Shown here: in pieces, positions 1 to 6,459 of the stretch
Position numbering within the stretch: position 1 is the stretch's first letter
Layout of the letters: the number at the start of each line of letters is the position of its first letter
Assembly: GCA_026982255.1 (NCBI GenBank)
Contig: JALSHL010000308.1
Location: forward strand, 1 to 8,255
DNA: 8,255 bases
Direction of reading: 5' to 3'
From: Paracoccaceae bacterium
GTDB lineage: Bacteria > Pseudomonadota > Alphaproteobacteria > Rhodobacterales > Rhodobacteraceae
Translations under genes and position numbers: made by a program
Notes under the pieces: model-generated
Told to the model about the DNA's origin: nothing
What the model saw: the letters and a program-made list of their open reading frames with translations, nothing else
Databases searched by the model: none

Positions 1-229
1 GCGTCCCGTCGCAAAGCGGCGCGTTTTTGGTCTGCTTGCAGCCGCAAAAAGCGACCTTGCCGGTTTTTCCGGCCACATATTTCACCGGCGAGATTCCGGT
101 ATCCTTGTGCGAACCGTCACAGAACGGCTGGTTCTTGGAGCGCCCGCAGGCACACCAGAAATAGGTCTTGCCCTCTTCGACATCGGTCGGATACGGGCCT
201 TTTTTGGCGATAATCGGTGCATCGGTCAT
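1..229 (-). CDS. Double-CDGSH iron-sulfur domain protein (3' end cut by window edge)
   Basis: Small cytosolic protein expected to bind 2Fe-2S clusters through CDGSH (mitoNEET-type) motifs; its exact role in bacteria is unsettled, with redox or iron-sulfur handling usually proposed. The 76 codons visible start MTDAPIIAKKGPYP. The first motif is complete: Cys26, Cys28, Ser31, Pro35, then CDGSH at 37-41, with Cys26, Cys28, Cys37 and His41 as the expected 3-Cys/1-His ligands. The second has Cys62, Cys64, Thr67, Pro71, then CDGT at 73-76; the next codon begins with C, as a His codon would, but is cut off. The ATG at 229-227 is preceded by AGGGGA with a 7-nt gap, which supports this start. It lies 73 nt downstream of serA on the same strand, so it may be co-transcribed or have its own promoter. 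The family call is firm; the physiological role is unknown. Confidence 0.9.
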   Translation of the reverse strand, partial: MTDAPIIAKKGPYPTDVEEGKTYFWCACGRSKNQPFCDGSHKDTGISPVKYVAGKTGKVAFCGCKQTKNAPLCDGT

Positions 230-252
230 TCGGTAGTCCCCTTGTTATTGGC

Positions 253-283
253 CCCCGAACCTCGCCGATGGCGGGATTCGGGG
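253..283 (-). terminator. Strong hairpin after serA (possible terminator or transcript-end structure)
   Basis: A 14-bp stem with one A:C mismatch and one G:T pair closes a 3-base loop; the outer five pairs are CCCCG/CGGGG. It begins 19 bases past the serA stop on the minus strand. It is not followed by a T-run in either direction (downstream on the minus strand reads GCCAATAACAAG), so it is not a textbook intrinsic terminator. It could slow polymerase, protect the serA mRNA 3' end, or act with Rho. The structure is seen directly; the function is inferred. Confidence 0.4.
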
Positions 284-287
284 CAAG

Positions 288-299
288 GACAATATTGTC
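288..299. repeat. 12-bp perfect palindrome GACAATATTGTC
   Basis: A perfect palindrome starting 3 bases past the serA stop codon and lying in the 73-nt gap upstream of the CDGSH gene. It is AT-rich in a GC-rich background, as many dimeric regulator sites are. I cannot match it confidently to a known operator consensus. If it works as an operator, the CDGSH gene is the likely target, since serA ends immediately upstream. Confidence 0.3.
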
Positions 300-302
300 G
301 CC

Positions 303-1895
303 CTAGAAACTGAGCGCCTTGGCCTGCTTGACCTGCGGTAGCTTGGCGATGGTTTCCAGCGTGTCACTGTCAATTGGTGCATCCACCCCGACCAGCGCGA
401 TCGCCTCGCCGTCCTTGACCTCGCGCCCCAGCGCAAAGGTGGCGATGTTCACGCCCAGCGCGCCGAGCGTCGTGCCGAGCGCGCCGATATACCCCGGAAT
501 ATCCGCATTGGTGGTATAGAGCATGAACGGCTGCGGTTCCGCCTCCATATTGATACCCTTGATCTGGATGAAACGCGGGCGGCCGTCGGAATAGATCGTG
601 CCGGCAACCGAGCGGGTATGTTTCTCGGTCGTCACGATCAGCCGGATGTAGGAGCCGAAAGCCCCCTGCGGATCCTTGCGGGTTTCCGAAATCTTGATCC
701 CGCGCTCGCGCGCCACGATCGGGGCGGAGACCATGTTGATACTGCCTTCCCCGACCAGCGGCACCAGCAGGCTGGCAATCAGGCTGGAAACCAGCGGCTT
801 CAGGTTCAGGTCGGCAACAGTGCCGACAAACTCGATCTCGATTTCCTTGATCGGGTTTTCGGTGACCTGACCGGCGAACCCGCCGAGCTTCTCGGCCAGT
901 TCGATCCAGGGTTTCAGCACCGGCGCTTCCTCGGCGGTGACGGACGGCGCGTTGATGGCGTTGGAGATCGCACCCTTCATCAGGTAGTCGGACATCTGTT
1001 CCGCCACCTGCAGCGCCACATTTTCCTGCGCCTCGCTGGTCGCCGCGCCAAGGTGCGGGGTGCAGACCACATTCGGCAGGCCGAACAGGACGTTCTCCTT
1101 CGCCGGTTCCTCGGCATAGACGTCGAAGGCCGCGCCTTTCAGCGCGCCGGATTTCAGCGCCCCGGCCACGGCGTTTTCATCCACCAGACCACCACGGGCG
1201 CAGTTGATCAGATAGGCACCCTTTTTCATCTTGCCGATGCGCTCGGCGTTCAGCAGATTGGCGGTTTTTTCGGTTTTCGGCAGATGCAGGGTGACGAAAT
1301 CGGCCTGCGCCAGCAGGTCCTCGATGTCCTCCACCTTGGTGACACCGATTTTCTGGGCGCGTTCCTCGGACAGGAAGGGGTCATAGGCCACGACCTTCAT
1401 TTTCAGCCCCTGCGCGCGGTTGGCCACGACCGAACCGATGTTGCCCGCCCCGATCAGGCCCAGCGTCTTGCCGGTGATCTCGGTGCCCATGAATTTCGAT
1501 TTTTCCCATTTGCCGGCCTGTGTGGAGGCATCCGCCGCCGGAATCTGCCGCGCCACGGCAAACATCATGGCAATGGCGTGTTCGGCGGTGGTGATGGAGT
1601 TGCCGAAAGGCGTGTTCATCACCACGATCCCCTTGGCGCTGGCAGCGGCCAGATCGACGTTGTCCACCCCGATACCGGCGCGGCCGATGACCTTGAGGTT
1701 GTCGGCCTTTGCAATCAGGTCGGCGGTCGCCTTGGTGGCCGAGCGGATGGCCAGACCGTCGTAATCGCCGATGATAGCGGCCAGTTTTTCGGGGTCTTTG
1801 CCCAGATCGGGCTGGAAATCGACCTCGACTCCGTTGTTTTTGAAGATTTCGACGGCGGCGGTGGACAGTTTGTCCGAGATAAGAACTTTGGGCAT
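303..1895 (-). CDS. serA: D-3-phosphoglycerate dehydrogenase (long, ACT-containing form)
   Basis: Cytosolic NAD-dependent enzyme oxidising 3-phosphoglycerate to 3-phosphohydroxypyruvate, the committed step of serine biosynthesis. The protein has 530 residues, the usual length of the long form. The nucleotide-binding domain shows GAGNIG at 149-154 with Asp172 (YDPF) placed to bind the NAD ribose. Catalytic residues are present: Arg234 in NCARGG, Asp258 and Glu263 in FDVYAEEP, and His281 in TPHLG. An intervening (ASB-like) domain covers about 316-448 and a C-terminal ACT domain about 456-528, where serine feedback binding is expected in this family. The start is MPKVLISDKL at 1895: AAGGAG lies 7 nt upstream (1908-1903). 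A 16-codon upstream extension to 1943 would overlap serC and lacks a ribosome site. It sits 22 nt behind serC, so the two form one operon. No lesion is seen. Confidence 0.97.
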   Translation of the reverse strand: MPKVLISDKLSTAAVEIFKNNGVEVDFQPDLGKDPEKLAAIIGDYDGLAIRSATKATADLIAKADNLKVIGRAGIGVDNVDLAAASAKGIVVMNTPFGNSITTAEHAIAMMFAVARQIPAADASTQAGKWEKSKFMGTEITGKTLGLIGAGNIGSVVANRAQGLKMKVVAYDPFLSEERAQKIGVTKVEDIEDLLAQADFVTLHLPKTEKTANLLNAERIGKMKKGAYLINCARGGLVDENAVAGALKSGALKGAAFDVYAEEPAKENVLFGLPNVVCTPHLGAATSEAQENVALQVAEQMSDYLMKGAISNAINAPSVTAEEAPVLKPWIELAEKLGGFAGQVTENPIKEIEIEFVGTVADLNLKPLVSSLIASLLVPLVGEGSINMVSAPIVARERGIKISETRKDPQGAFGSYIRLIVTTEKHTRSVAGTIYSDGRPRFIQIKGINMEAEPQPFMLYTTNADIPGYIGALGTTLGALGVNIATFALGREVKDGEAIALVGVDAPIDSDTLETIAKLPQVKQAKALSF

Positions 1896-1902
1896 CTGTA
1901 TG

Positions 1903-1908
1903 CTCCTT
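1903..1908 (-). promoter_or_regulatory. Ribosome binding site of serA
   Basis: AAGGAG on the minus strand, 7 nt before the ATG at 1895-1893. It lies inside the short serC-serA gap and decides the serA start in favour of MPKVLISD over an in-frame upstream codon at 1943 that falls within serC. Confidence 0.85.
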
Positions 1909-1917
1909 GATATGGAA

Positions 1918-3084
1918 TTAGAGGTCGGCTTTGGCGGCAGCAAAGGCCCAGTCGAGCCACGGGGTCAGCGCCTGCACATCGGCAGTATCCACCGTTGCCC
2001 CGCACCAGATCCGCAGGCCCGCAGGCGCGTCGCGATAGCCGTTGATGTCATAGGCCGCCGCCTGCGTTTCCAGCAGCTTGACCATGGATTTGACAAAAGC
2101 CTTCTGCGCATCGTCATCCAGCGCGGCCACAGCCGGATCGACGATCTTCAGACAGACCGAGGTATTGGACCGCGCCGCCGGATCGGCCACGAGGTTTTCA
2201 ACCCAGTCCGTCGCATCGACCCAGTTCTGCAGCGCCGCGAAATTGGCATCGGCCCGCGCGCGGGTGGCCTCCAGACCGCCAAGACCGGCCATCCAGTCGA
2301 GCGCATCATCCGCATCGGCCACCGCCAGCATGGAGGGGGTGTTGATGGTCGCGCCGGTAAATATCCCCTCGATCAGCTTGCCGCCCTTGGTCAGACGGAA
2401 GATTTTCGGCAAGGGGCGGTCGGGGGTGAAGCTTTCCAGCCGCTCGACAGCGCGCGGCGACAGGATGATCACACCGTGTGCGCCCTCGCCGCCCATGGCC
2501 TTCTGCCAGCTGAAAGTGGTGACATCGAGCTTGTCCCACGGCAGGTCCTGCGCGAACGCCGCCGAGGTAGCGTCGCAGATCGTCAGCCCCTCGCGGTCGT
2601 CGGCAATCCAGTCGCCATTCGGCACGCGGGCGCCGGAGGTCGTGCCGTTCCATGTGAACACCACATCGGCATCCTTGCGCACGGCGTTCAGATCCGGAAG
2701 TTGGCCGTAACCGGCCTTCAGCACGTTCACATCGTCCAGCTTCAGCTGTTTGGAAATATCGGTGGCCCAGCCGGCGCCGAAACTTTCCCAGACCAGCACG
2801 TCAACAGGACGCGCGCCCAGCAGCGACCAGAGCGCCATTTCCACGGCGCCGGTGTCCGAGGCGGGCACAATACCGACGCGATACCCTTCGGGGACGTTCA
2901 GAATAGCGGCCATCTTGTCGATGACACCCTTGATCTGCGCCTTCGGCCCCGCCGCGCGATGCGAGCGGCCGAGGAAGGCGCGATTGGCGACAGATTCGAA
3001 ACTGTAGCCGGGGCGTTTGGGACAGGGACCGGAAGAGAATTCGGGGCGCGCAGGCTTCACCTGCGGCGTTTCGGGGAGGCTCAT
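1918..3084 (-). CDS. serC: Phosphoserine aminotransferase (alphaproteobacterial form)
   Basis: PLP-dependent cytosolic transaminase converting 3-phosphohydroxypyruvate and glutamate to O-phosphoserine and 2-oxoglutarate, the step after SerA; the family can also serve the vitamin B6 pathway. The protein has 388 residues from MSLPETPQVKPARPEFSSGP. Lys195 in TFSWQKAMGGEG is the expected Schiff-base lysine, Asp171 in CDATSAAFA the expected PLP ring-nitrogen partner, and NGTTSG at 146-151 belongs to the cofactor pocket. The sequence matches the class typical of alphaproteobacteria more than the E. coli one. I chose the ATG at 3084-3082 because GGAG lies 6 nt upstream. Two in-frame ATGs at 3099 and 3096 and a TTG at 3102 have no Shine-Dalgarno, and their use would add at most six residues. 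It is the first gene of the serC-serA operon, behind a structured leader. Confidence 0.96.
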   Translation of the reverse strand: MSLPETPQVKPARPEFSSGPCPKRPGYSFESVANRAFLGRSHRAAGPKAQIKGVIDKMAAILNVPEGYRVGIVPASDTGAVEMALWSLLGARPVDVLVWESFGAGWATDISKQLKLDDVNVLKAGYGQLPDLNAVRKDADVVFTWNGTTSGARVPNGDWIADDREGLTICDATSAAFAQDLPWDKLDVTTFSWQKAMGGEGAHGVIILSPRAVERLESFTPDRPLPKIFRLTKGGKLIEGIFTGATINTPSMLAVADADDALDWMAGLGGLEATRARADANFAALQNWVDATDWVENLVADPAARSNTSVCLKIVDPAVAALDDDAQKAFVKSMVKLLETQAAAYDINGYRDAPAGLRIWCGATVDTADVQALTPWLDWAFAAAKADL

Positions 3085-3088
3085 GGAT

Positions 3089-3137
3089 GGCTCCATCATC
3101 AAGGGCGAAATTTCTGAGCCTGCCGCCGCTCGCCCTT
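3089..3137 (-). promoter_or_regulatory. serC leader stem-loop with possible pseudoknot over the Shine-Dalgarno
   Basis: On the serC mRNA, AAGGGCGA (3137-3130) pairs perfectly with UCGCCCUU (3108-3101), an 8-bp stem enclosing a 21-nt loop. Inside the loop, GGCUC (3120-3116) is complementary to GAGCC (3093-3089), which includes the serC Shine-Dalgarno GGAG. The order of the arms is that of an H-type pseudoknot, so its formation would hide the ribosome site 6 nt before the chosen serC start. A cis-regulatory serC RNA motif has been described upstream of serC in alphaproteobacteria; I believe this leader may belong to it but could not align it to the published consensus. The pairing is seen; the regulatory function is inferred. 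Confidence 0.5.
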
Positions 3138-3142
3138 AGTCC

Positions 3143-3170
3143 GGCGACCTGCCCGCCGCCCGTTTACGGG
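3143..3170 (-). ncRNA. Two upstream stem-loops in the serC leader
   Basis: On the minus strand, CCCGUAAACGGG (3170-3159) forms a 5-bp hairpin with a 2-base apex (in practice a 4-bp stem with a tetraloop). It is followed at once by GGCGGC/GUCGCC (3160-3143), a 6-bp stem with one G:U pair and a 6-nt loop; the two share a couple of bases, so they may alternate. They precede the 3137-3089 structure by a few bases, giving a run of hairpins in the serC 5' leader. I see no downstream T-run, so transcription attenuation is less likely than control of translation. Confidence 0.35.
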
Positions 3171-3190
3171 ATTCGCCCGCGCCTTCGCAA

Positions 3191-3213
3191 GTGCAATAAT
3201 GTCGCTTTTGCAC
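3191..3213. repeat. Inverted repeat GTGCAA-N11-TTGCAC between serC and the transporter pair
   Basis: Perfect 6-bp half-sites separated by 11 bases in the 248-nt divergent intergenic region (3085-3332). This is where promoters for both directions must lie, so it could be a regulator site. I found no convincing -35/-10 pair on either strand here, and the match could be chance. Confidence 0.25.
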
Positions 3214-3332
3214 GATAGGGCGTCGCAGGCCGTTTCCGATGCGAAACCCGCGTTCCCGATACGACGCGACGTTCCGGCTTGCATGTGGCGGGCGCGGGCG
3301 GCAGGTTGGCGGGAAATATCCAAGGATTCCCC

Positions 3333-4244
3333 ATGCAAAACCCCGGCCTGAAAAACTGGTTGTTACTGATCCTGCTCGGCCTGATCTGGGGCGGCTCGTT
3401 TCTGGCTGTCAGCTATGCGCTGGAGGGTTTCGGCCCGATCACCATTGCCGCGGTGCGCATCGCCATCGGCGCGGTGATCGTGACGGCGGCCAGCATCCTG
3501 CTGGGGCACGGGTTGCCCTCGTTTGTGACAGCCGAGGGGCGGCGGACGTGGGTGTTCGCGCTCGGCATGGCGCTGTTTACCAACGCGATTCCGTTTTCGT
3601 TGCTGAGCTGGGCGCAACAGCATGTCAGTTCGGGCTATGCGGGGATCACCATGGCGGTGGTGCCGCTGTTTGTGCTGCCGCTGTCGCATTATCTGGTGCC
3701 CGGGCACCGGCTGACGCCGGTCAAGACCTTCGGTTTTTTCGTCGGCTTTGCCGGTGTGGTGATCCTGATCGGTCCGGCGCAGATCCTGCAATCGGGCGGC
3801 AGCGATATTGAAAACGTCGCGCGGCTGGCCGCTGTCGGGGCCAGCGCCTGCTACGCCATCGGCAGCATCATTACCCGCCTGTCACCGCAAGGGCCGTTGC
3901 TGGCGTTTTCCTCGGCGGCGCTGATACTGGCCAGCGTGATCCTGCTGCCCGTGGCGCTGGTGGCGGAGGGTATGCCGGCCATGCCGGAACCCCGCGCCCT
4001 GCTCGGGCTGCTGTATCTGGGGGTGGTGCCGACGGCGCTGGCGACGGTGATACTGGTGTTCGTGATCAAATCGGCGGGTCCGGCGTTTATGAGCCTTGTC
4101 AACTATCAGGTGCCGGTCTGGGCCGTGATCTTCGGCATGGTGTTTCTGGGCGAGAGCCTGCCTGCCTCGTTCCTGTGGGCGCTGGGGCTTATTCTGGTGG
4201 GGCTGGCGATATCGCAGGCGCGGCTGGCACGGTTCCGGCTATGA
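3333..4244 (+). CDS. EamA/DMT-superfamily inner-membrane transporter (first of a tandem pair)
   Basis: Predicted inner-membrane protein of 303 residues, the usual size of drug/metabolite transporters with ten membrane helices in two EamA repeats. The first helix carries the family's WGGSF motif (residues about 10-24, LLLILLGLIWGGSFL). Hydrophobic segments then run through the protein with short polar loops; LLSWAQQ and GFFVGFAGVVILIGP mark the end of the first repeat and VPVWAVIFGMVFLGE the end of the second, the last being typical of EamA proteins. The start at 3333 has AAGGA 6 nt upstream; an ATG at 3279 would add 18 polar residues with no signal-like character. Substrate cannot be told from sequence; family members export amino acids or other metabolites. 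Its stop overlaps the start of the next gene (ATGA), so the two are translated together. It is divergent from serC. Confidence 0.92.
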   Translation: MQNPGLKNWLLLILLGLIWGGSFLAVSYALEGFGPITIAAVRIAIGAVIVTAASILLGHGLPSFVTAEGRRTWVFALGMALFTNAIPFSLLSWAQQHVSSGYAGITMAVVPLFVLPLSHYLVPGHRLTPVKTFGFFVGFAGVVILIGPAQILQSGGSDIENVARLAAVGASACYAIGSIITRLSPQGPLLAFSSAALILASVILLPVALVAEGMPAMPEPRALLGLLYLGVVPTALATVILVFVIKSAGPAFMSLVNYQVPVWAVIFGMVFLGESLPASFLWALGLILVGLAISQARLARFRL

Positions 4245-5113
4245 AAACCGACTGGATCGCCATCCTTGCGCTGTCGTTTCTGGTCGTGGTCTGGGGCTCG
4301 GCCTTCGGGCTGACCGCCGTGGCACTGGAGGGGTTTTCGCCGGTCGAGGTTTCCTTCGGGCGCACGGGGCTGGCGGCAATTGTCGTGGCGCTGGTGGCCG
4401 TGGCGTCGGGGCAAGGGCTGCCCGATACGCTGGCCGAATGGCGCTGGCTGGCGCTGCTGGGCATCGTCGGGCTGGCGGCACCGGTGACGGTGCTGAGCTG
4501 GGCGCAACTGAGCGTGCCGAGTTCCGTTGCCGCGATTTTCATTTCCTCGGTGCCGCTGTTCATCCTGTTGCTGGCGCGTCTGGTGCTGAAAGAACCGGTC
4601 TCGCGGCGCAAATGGCTGGGGTTTGCGGTCGGGTTTGCGGGGTTGCTCTGGCTGGCCGGTCCTTCGGCGCTCCGCCAGATCGGGGCGGGCGGGCAGACGC
4701 TCGGACAGGCGGCGCTGGTGCTGACGGCGCTCGGCTATGCCACCGGCGCGATTGTTATCAAGCTGATGCCGGAGATCCCGCCGTTCCGCGCCACGGCGGG
4801 GACGATGATTTCCGGCACGCTGTTTCTGGCCCCCTTCGGGTTTTCGGCCATCGGCACGGCGGCACAGGTTCCGTGGCCGGTGCTGCTCTCGCTGCTGGCG
4901 CTGGGGATTTTTCCCAGCGGTATCGGGCAGTTGATCCGCTATTTCACCGTGCGCCGGCGCGGGCCGGTGTTCGTGTCGGTGGTGGGGTATCTGCTGCCAA
5001 TATGGGCCGGTCTGGTCGGGTTTTTCCTGCTTGACGAGCCGCTGACCCTGCACACGGTTTCGGCCTATGGCATCGTGCTGGCGGGGATACTGATCGCGCG
5101 GGATCGCGCCTAG
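4241..5113 (+). CDS. EamA/DMT-superfamily inner-membrane transporter (second of a tandem pair)
   Basis: Predicted ten-helix inner-membrane transporter of 290 residues starting MKTDWIAILALSFLVVVWGS. It shares with its upstream neighbour the helix-1 WGSAF motif, an ALEGFSPVEV segment after helix 1, VLSWAQ, a VPLF segment, GFAVGFAGLLWLAGP closing the first repeat and a LPIWAG...FLLDEP stretch near the end. The pair is therefore a diverged tandem duplication or an old co-inherited pair. The ATG is inside the upstream stop (ATGA) and lacks a good Shine-Dalgarno, which suggests translational coupling. An in-frame ATG at 4175 inside the neighbour is not needed and would add a non-hydrophobic lead. 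The stop TAG (5111-5113) overlaps the glmM stop on the other strand. Whether the two proteins form a heterodimer or act alone, and on which substrate, is not visible. Confidence 0.92.
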   Translation: MKTDWIAILALSFLVVVWGSAFGLTAVALEGFSPVEVSFGRTGLAAIVVALVAVASGQGLPDTLAEWRWLALLGIVGLAAPVTVLSWAQLSVPSSVAAIFISSVPLFILLLARLVLKEPVSRRKWLGFAVGFAGLLWLAGPSALRQIGAGGQTLGQAALVLTALGYATGAIVIKLMPEIPPFRATAGTMISGTLFLAPFGFSAIGTAAQVPWPVLLSLLALGIFPSGIGQLIRYFTVRRRGPVFVSVVGYLLPIWAGLVGFFLLDEPLTLHTVSAYGIVLAGILIARDRA

Positions 5114-6453
5114 GCGAATTTCTCGACTTCGGCGCAGATGTCGCCGATGACCTCGGCCAGCAGTGCCGGATCGGTGGATTCGCCCATCACCCGCACCAGC
5201 GGCTCGGTCCCCGATTTGCGGATCAGCAGACGGCCCGAGGCGGCCAGCCGTGCCTCGCCATCGGCAATCGCGGCCTTGACGCTGGCCTCCTGCAAGGGAT
5301 CGACGTCTTCGGAATAGCGCACGTTCTGCAGGGTTTGCGGCACCGTCTCGAACACCCGCGCCAGTTCGCTGGCCGGTTTGCCGCTCTCGATCATCGCGGC
5401 AAGGAATTGCAGCGCCGAGATCATGCCGTCGCCGGTGGTGACATAGTCGGTCATGACGATATGGCCGGACTGCTCGCCGCCGAGGTTGAACCCCCCTGCC
5501 CGCATGGCCTCCACCACATAGCGGTCGCCGACATCGGTACGCAGCAGGTGCAGGCCCCGCCCTTCGAGATATTGCTCCAGCCCGAGGTTCGACATCACCG
5601 TGGACACCAACGTCCCCTTGGCCAGCCGCCCCGCATCGGCCCAGCGCGTGGCGACCAGCGCCATGATCTGGTCGCCGTCGGCCACATGGCCGGTCTCGTC
5701 GATGATCATCACGCGGTCGGCGTCCCCGTCGAGACAGATACCGATATCGGCACCGCTCTCGATCACCTCTTTCGCCGCCGCCTCGGGGTGGGTAGAGCCG
5801 ACGCCGTCGTTGATATTGTACCCGTTCGGCGAGACCCCGAGCGCGATCACCTCGGCGCCGAGTTCCCACAACACCTCGGGCGCGGCCTTGTAGGCGGCAC
5901 CGTTGGCGCAATCGACGACGATCTTCAGCCCGTCGAGCTTCCTGCCGCGCGGAAAGGTGGTCTTGGCGAATTCCATATAGCGCCCCAGCCCGTCGTCGAT
6001 GCGCGTGGCGCGGCCGATCTTTTCCGGCGCGGCGAGTTTCAGGTTGTCCGCGTCCAGCATCGCCTCTATTTCCAGCTCCGCCTTGTCGGACAGCTTAAAC
6101 CCGTCGGGGCCGAAGAACTTGATGCCGTTGTCATGGTGCGGATTGTGCGAGGCCGAGATCATCACGCCGAGGTCGGCCCGCATGGAGCGCGTCAGCATCC
6201 CCACGGCCGGCGTCGGCACGGGGCCGAGCAGAAACACATTCATCCCGACCGAGGTAAATCCGGCGGTCAGCGCGTTTTCCAGCATATAGCCCGAGCGGCG
6301 CGTATCCTTGCCGATCACCACCCGCGGCGCATCGGTGCTGGCACGGAAATACCGCCCCGTGGCGATGCCGAGTTTCAGGGCGAATTCCGCTGTCATCTTG
6401 CCGGAGTTTGCCTTGCCGCGAATGCCGTCGGTGCCGAAATACTTGCGTGTCAT
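5110..6453 (-). CDS. glmM: Phosphoglucosamine mutase
   Basis: Cytosolic enzyme interconverting glucosamine-6-phosphate and glucosamine-1-phosphate, which feeds UDP-N-acetylglucosamine for peptidoglycan and lipopolysaccharide. It has 447 residues, the normal GlmM length, starting MTRKYFGTDGIRG. The catalytic phosphoserine is Ser102 in ISASHNP (99-105). Mg-binding aspartates are 242, 244 and 246 in DGDADR. The sugar-specificity loop GGEQSGH is at 325-331 and the phosphate-binding loop RKSGTEP at 412-418, so all four domains are intact. The GlmM-type GGEQSGH loop separates it from phosphomannomutases. Start at 6453: AGGG about 6 nt upstream, 6 nt after the folP stop, so folP and glmM form one operon. 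Its stop shares a CTAG with the convergent transporter gene, leaving no room for a separate terminator. Confidence 0.97.
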   Translation of the reverse strand: MTRKYFGTDGIRGKANSGKMTAEFALKLGIATGRYFRASTDAPRVVIGKDTRRSGYMLENALTAGFTSVGMNVFLLGPVPTPAVGMLTRSMRADLGVMISASHNPHHDNGIKFFGPDGFKLSDKAELEIEAMLDADNLKLAAPEKIGRATRIDDGLGRYMEFAKTTFPRGRKLDGLKIVVDCANGAAYKAAPEVLWELGAEVIALGVSPNGYNINDGVGSTHPEAAAKEVIESGADIGICLDGDADRVMIIDETGHVADGDQIMALVATRWADAGRLAKGTLVSTVMSNLGLEQYLEGRGLHLLRTDVGDRYVVEAMRAGGFNLGGEQSGHIVMTDYVTTGDGMISALQFLAAMIESGKPASELARVFETVPQTLQNVRYSEDVDPLQEASVKAAIADGEARLAASGRLLIRKSGTEPLVRVMGESTDPALLAEVIGDICAEVEKFA

Positions 6454-6459
6454 GCTGCC

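Noticed and set aside
618..1910. 430-codon open frame on the plus strand
   Set aside because: It is antisense to serA, rich in His, Arg, Gly and Gln as shadow frames of GC-rich genes are, and has no family motif; serA on the other strand is unmistakable.
1896..1943. Longer serA start at 1943
   Set aside because: It overlaps the end of serC and lacks a ribosome site, whereas AAGGAG sits 7 nt before the start at 1895.
1771..3117. 448-codon open frame on the plus strand
   Set aside because: It is antisense to serC and the start of serA, with shadow-type composition and no recognisable domain.
3099..3338. 79-codon open frame on the minus strand upstream of serC
   Set aside because: It covers the structured serC leader and the transporter start, shows no domain and has basic low-complexity composition; a leader peptide cannot be excluded but is not supported.
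4106..5911. 601-codon open frame on the minus strand
   Set aside because: It runs antisense across the second transporter and through glmM in another frame, is extremely rich in Arg, Gln and Pro, and has no motif.
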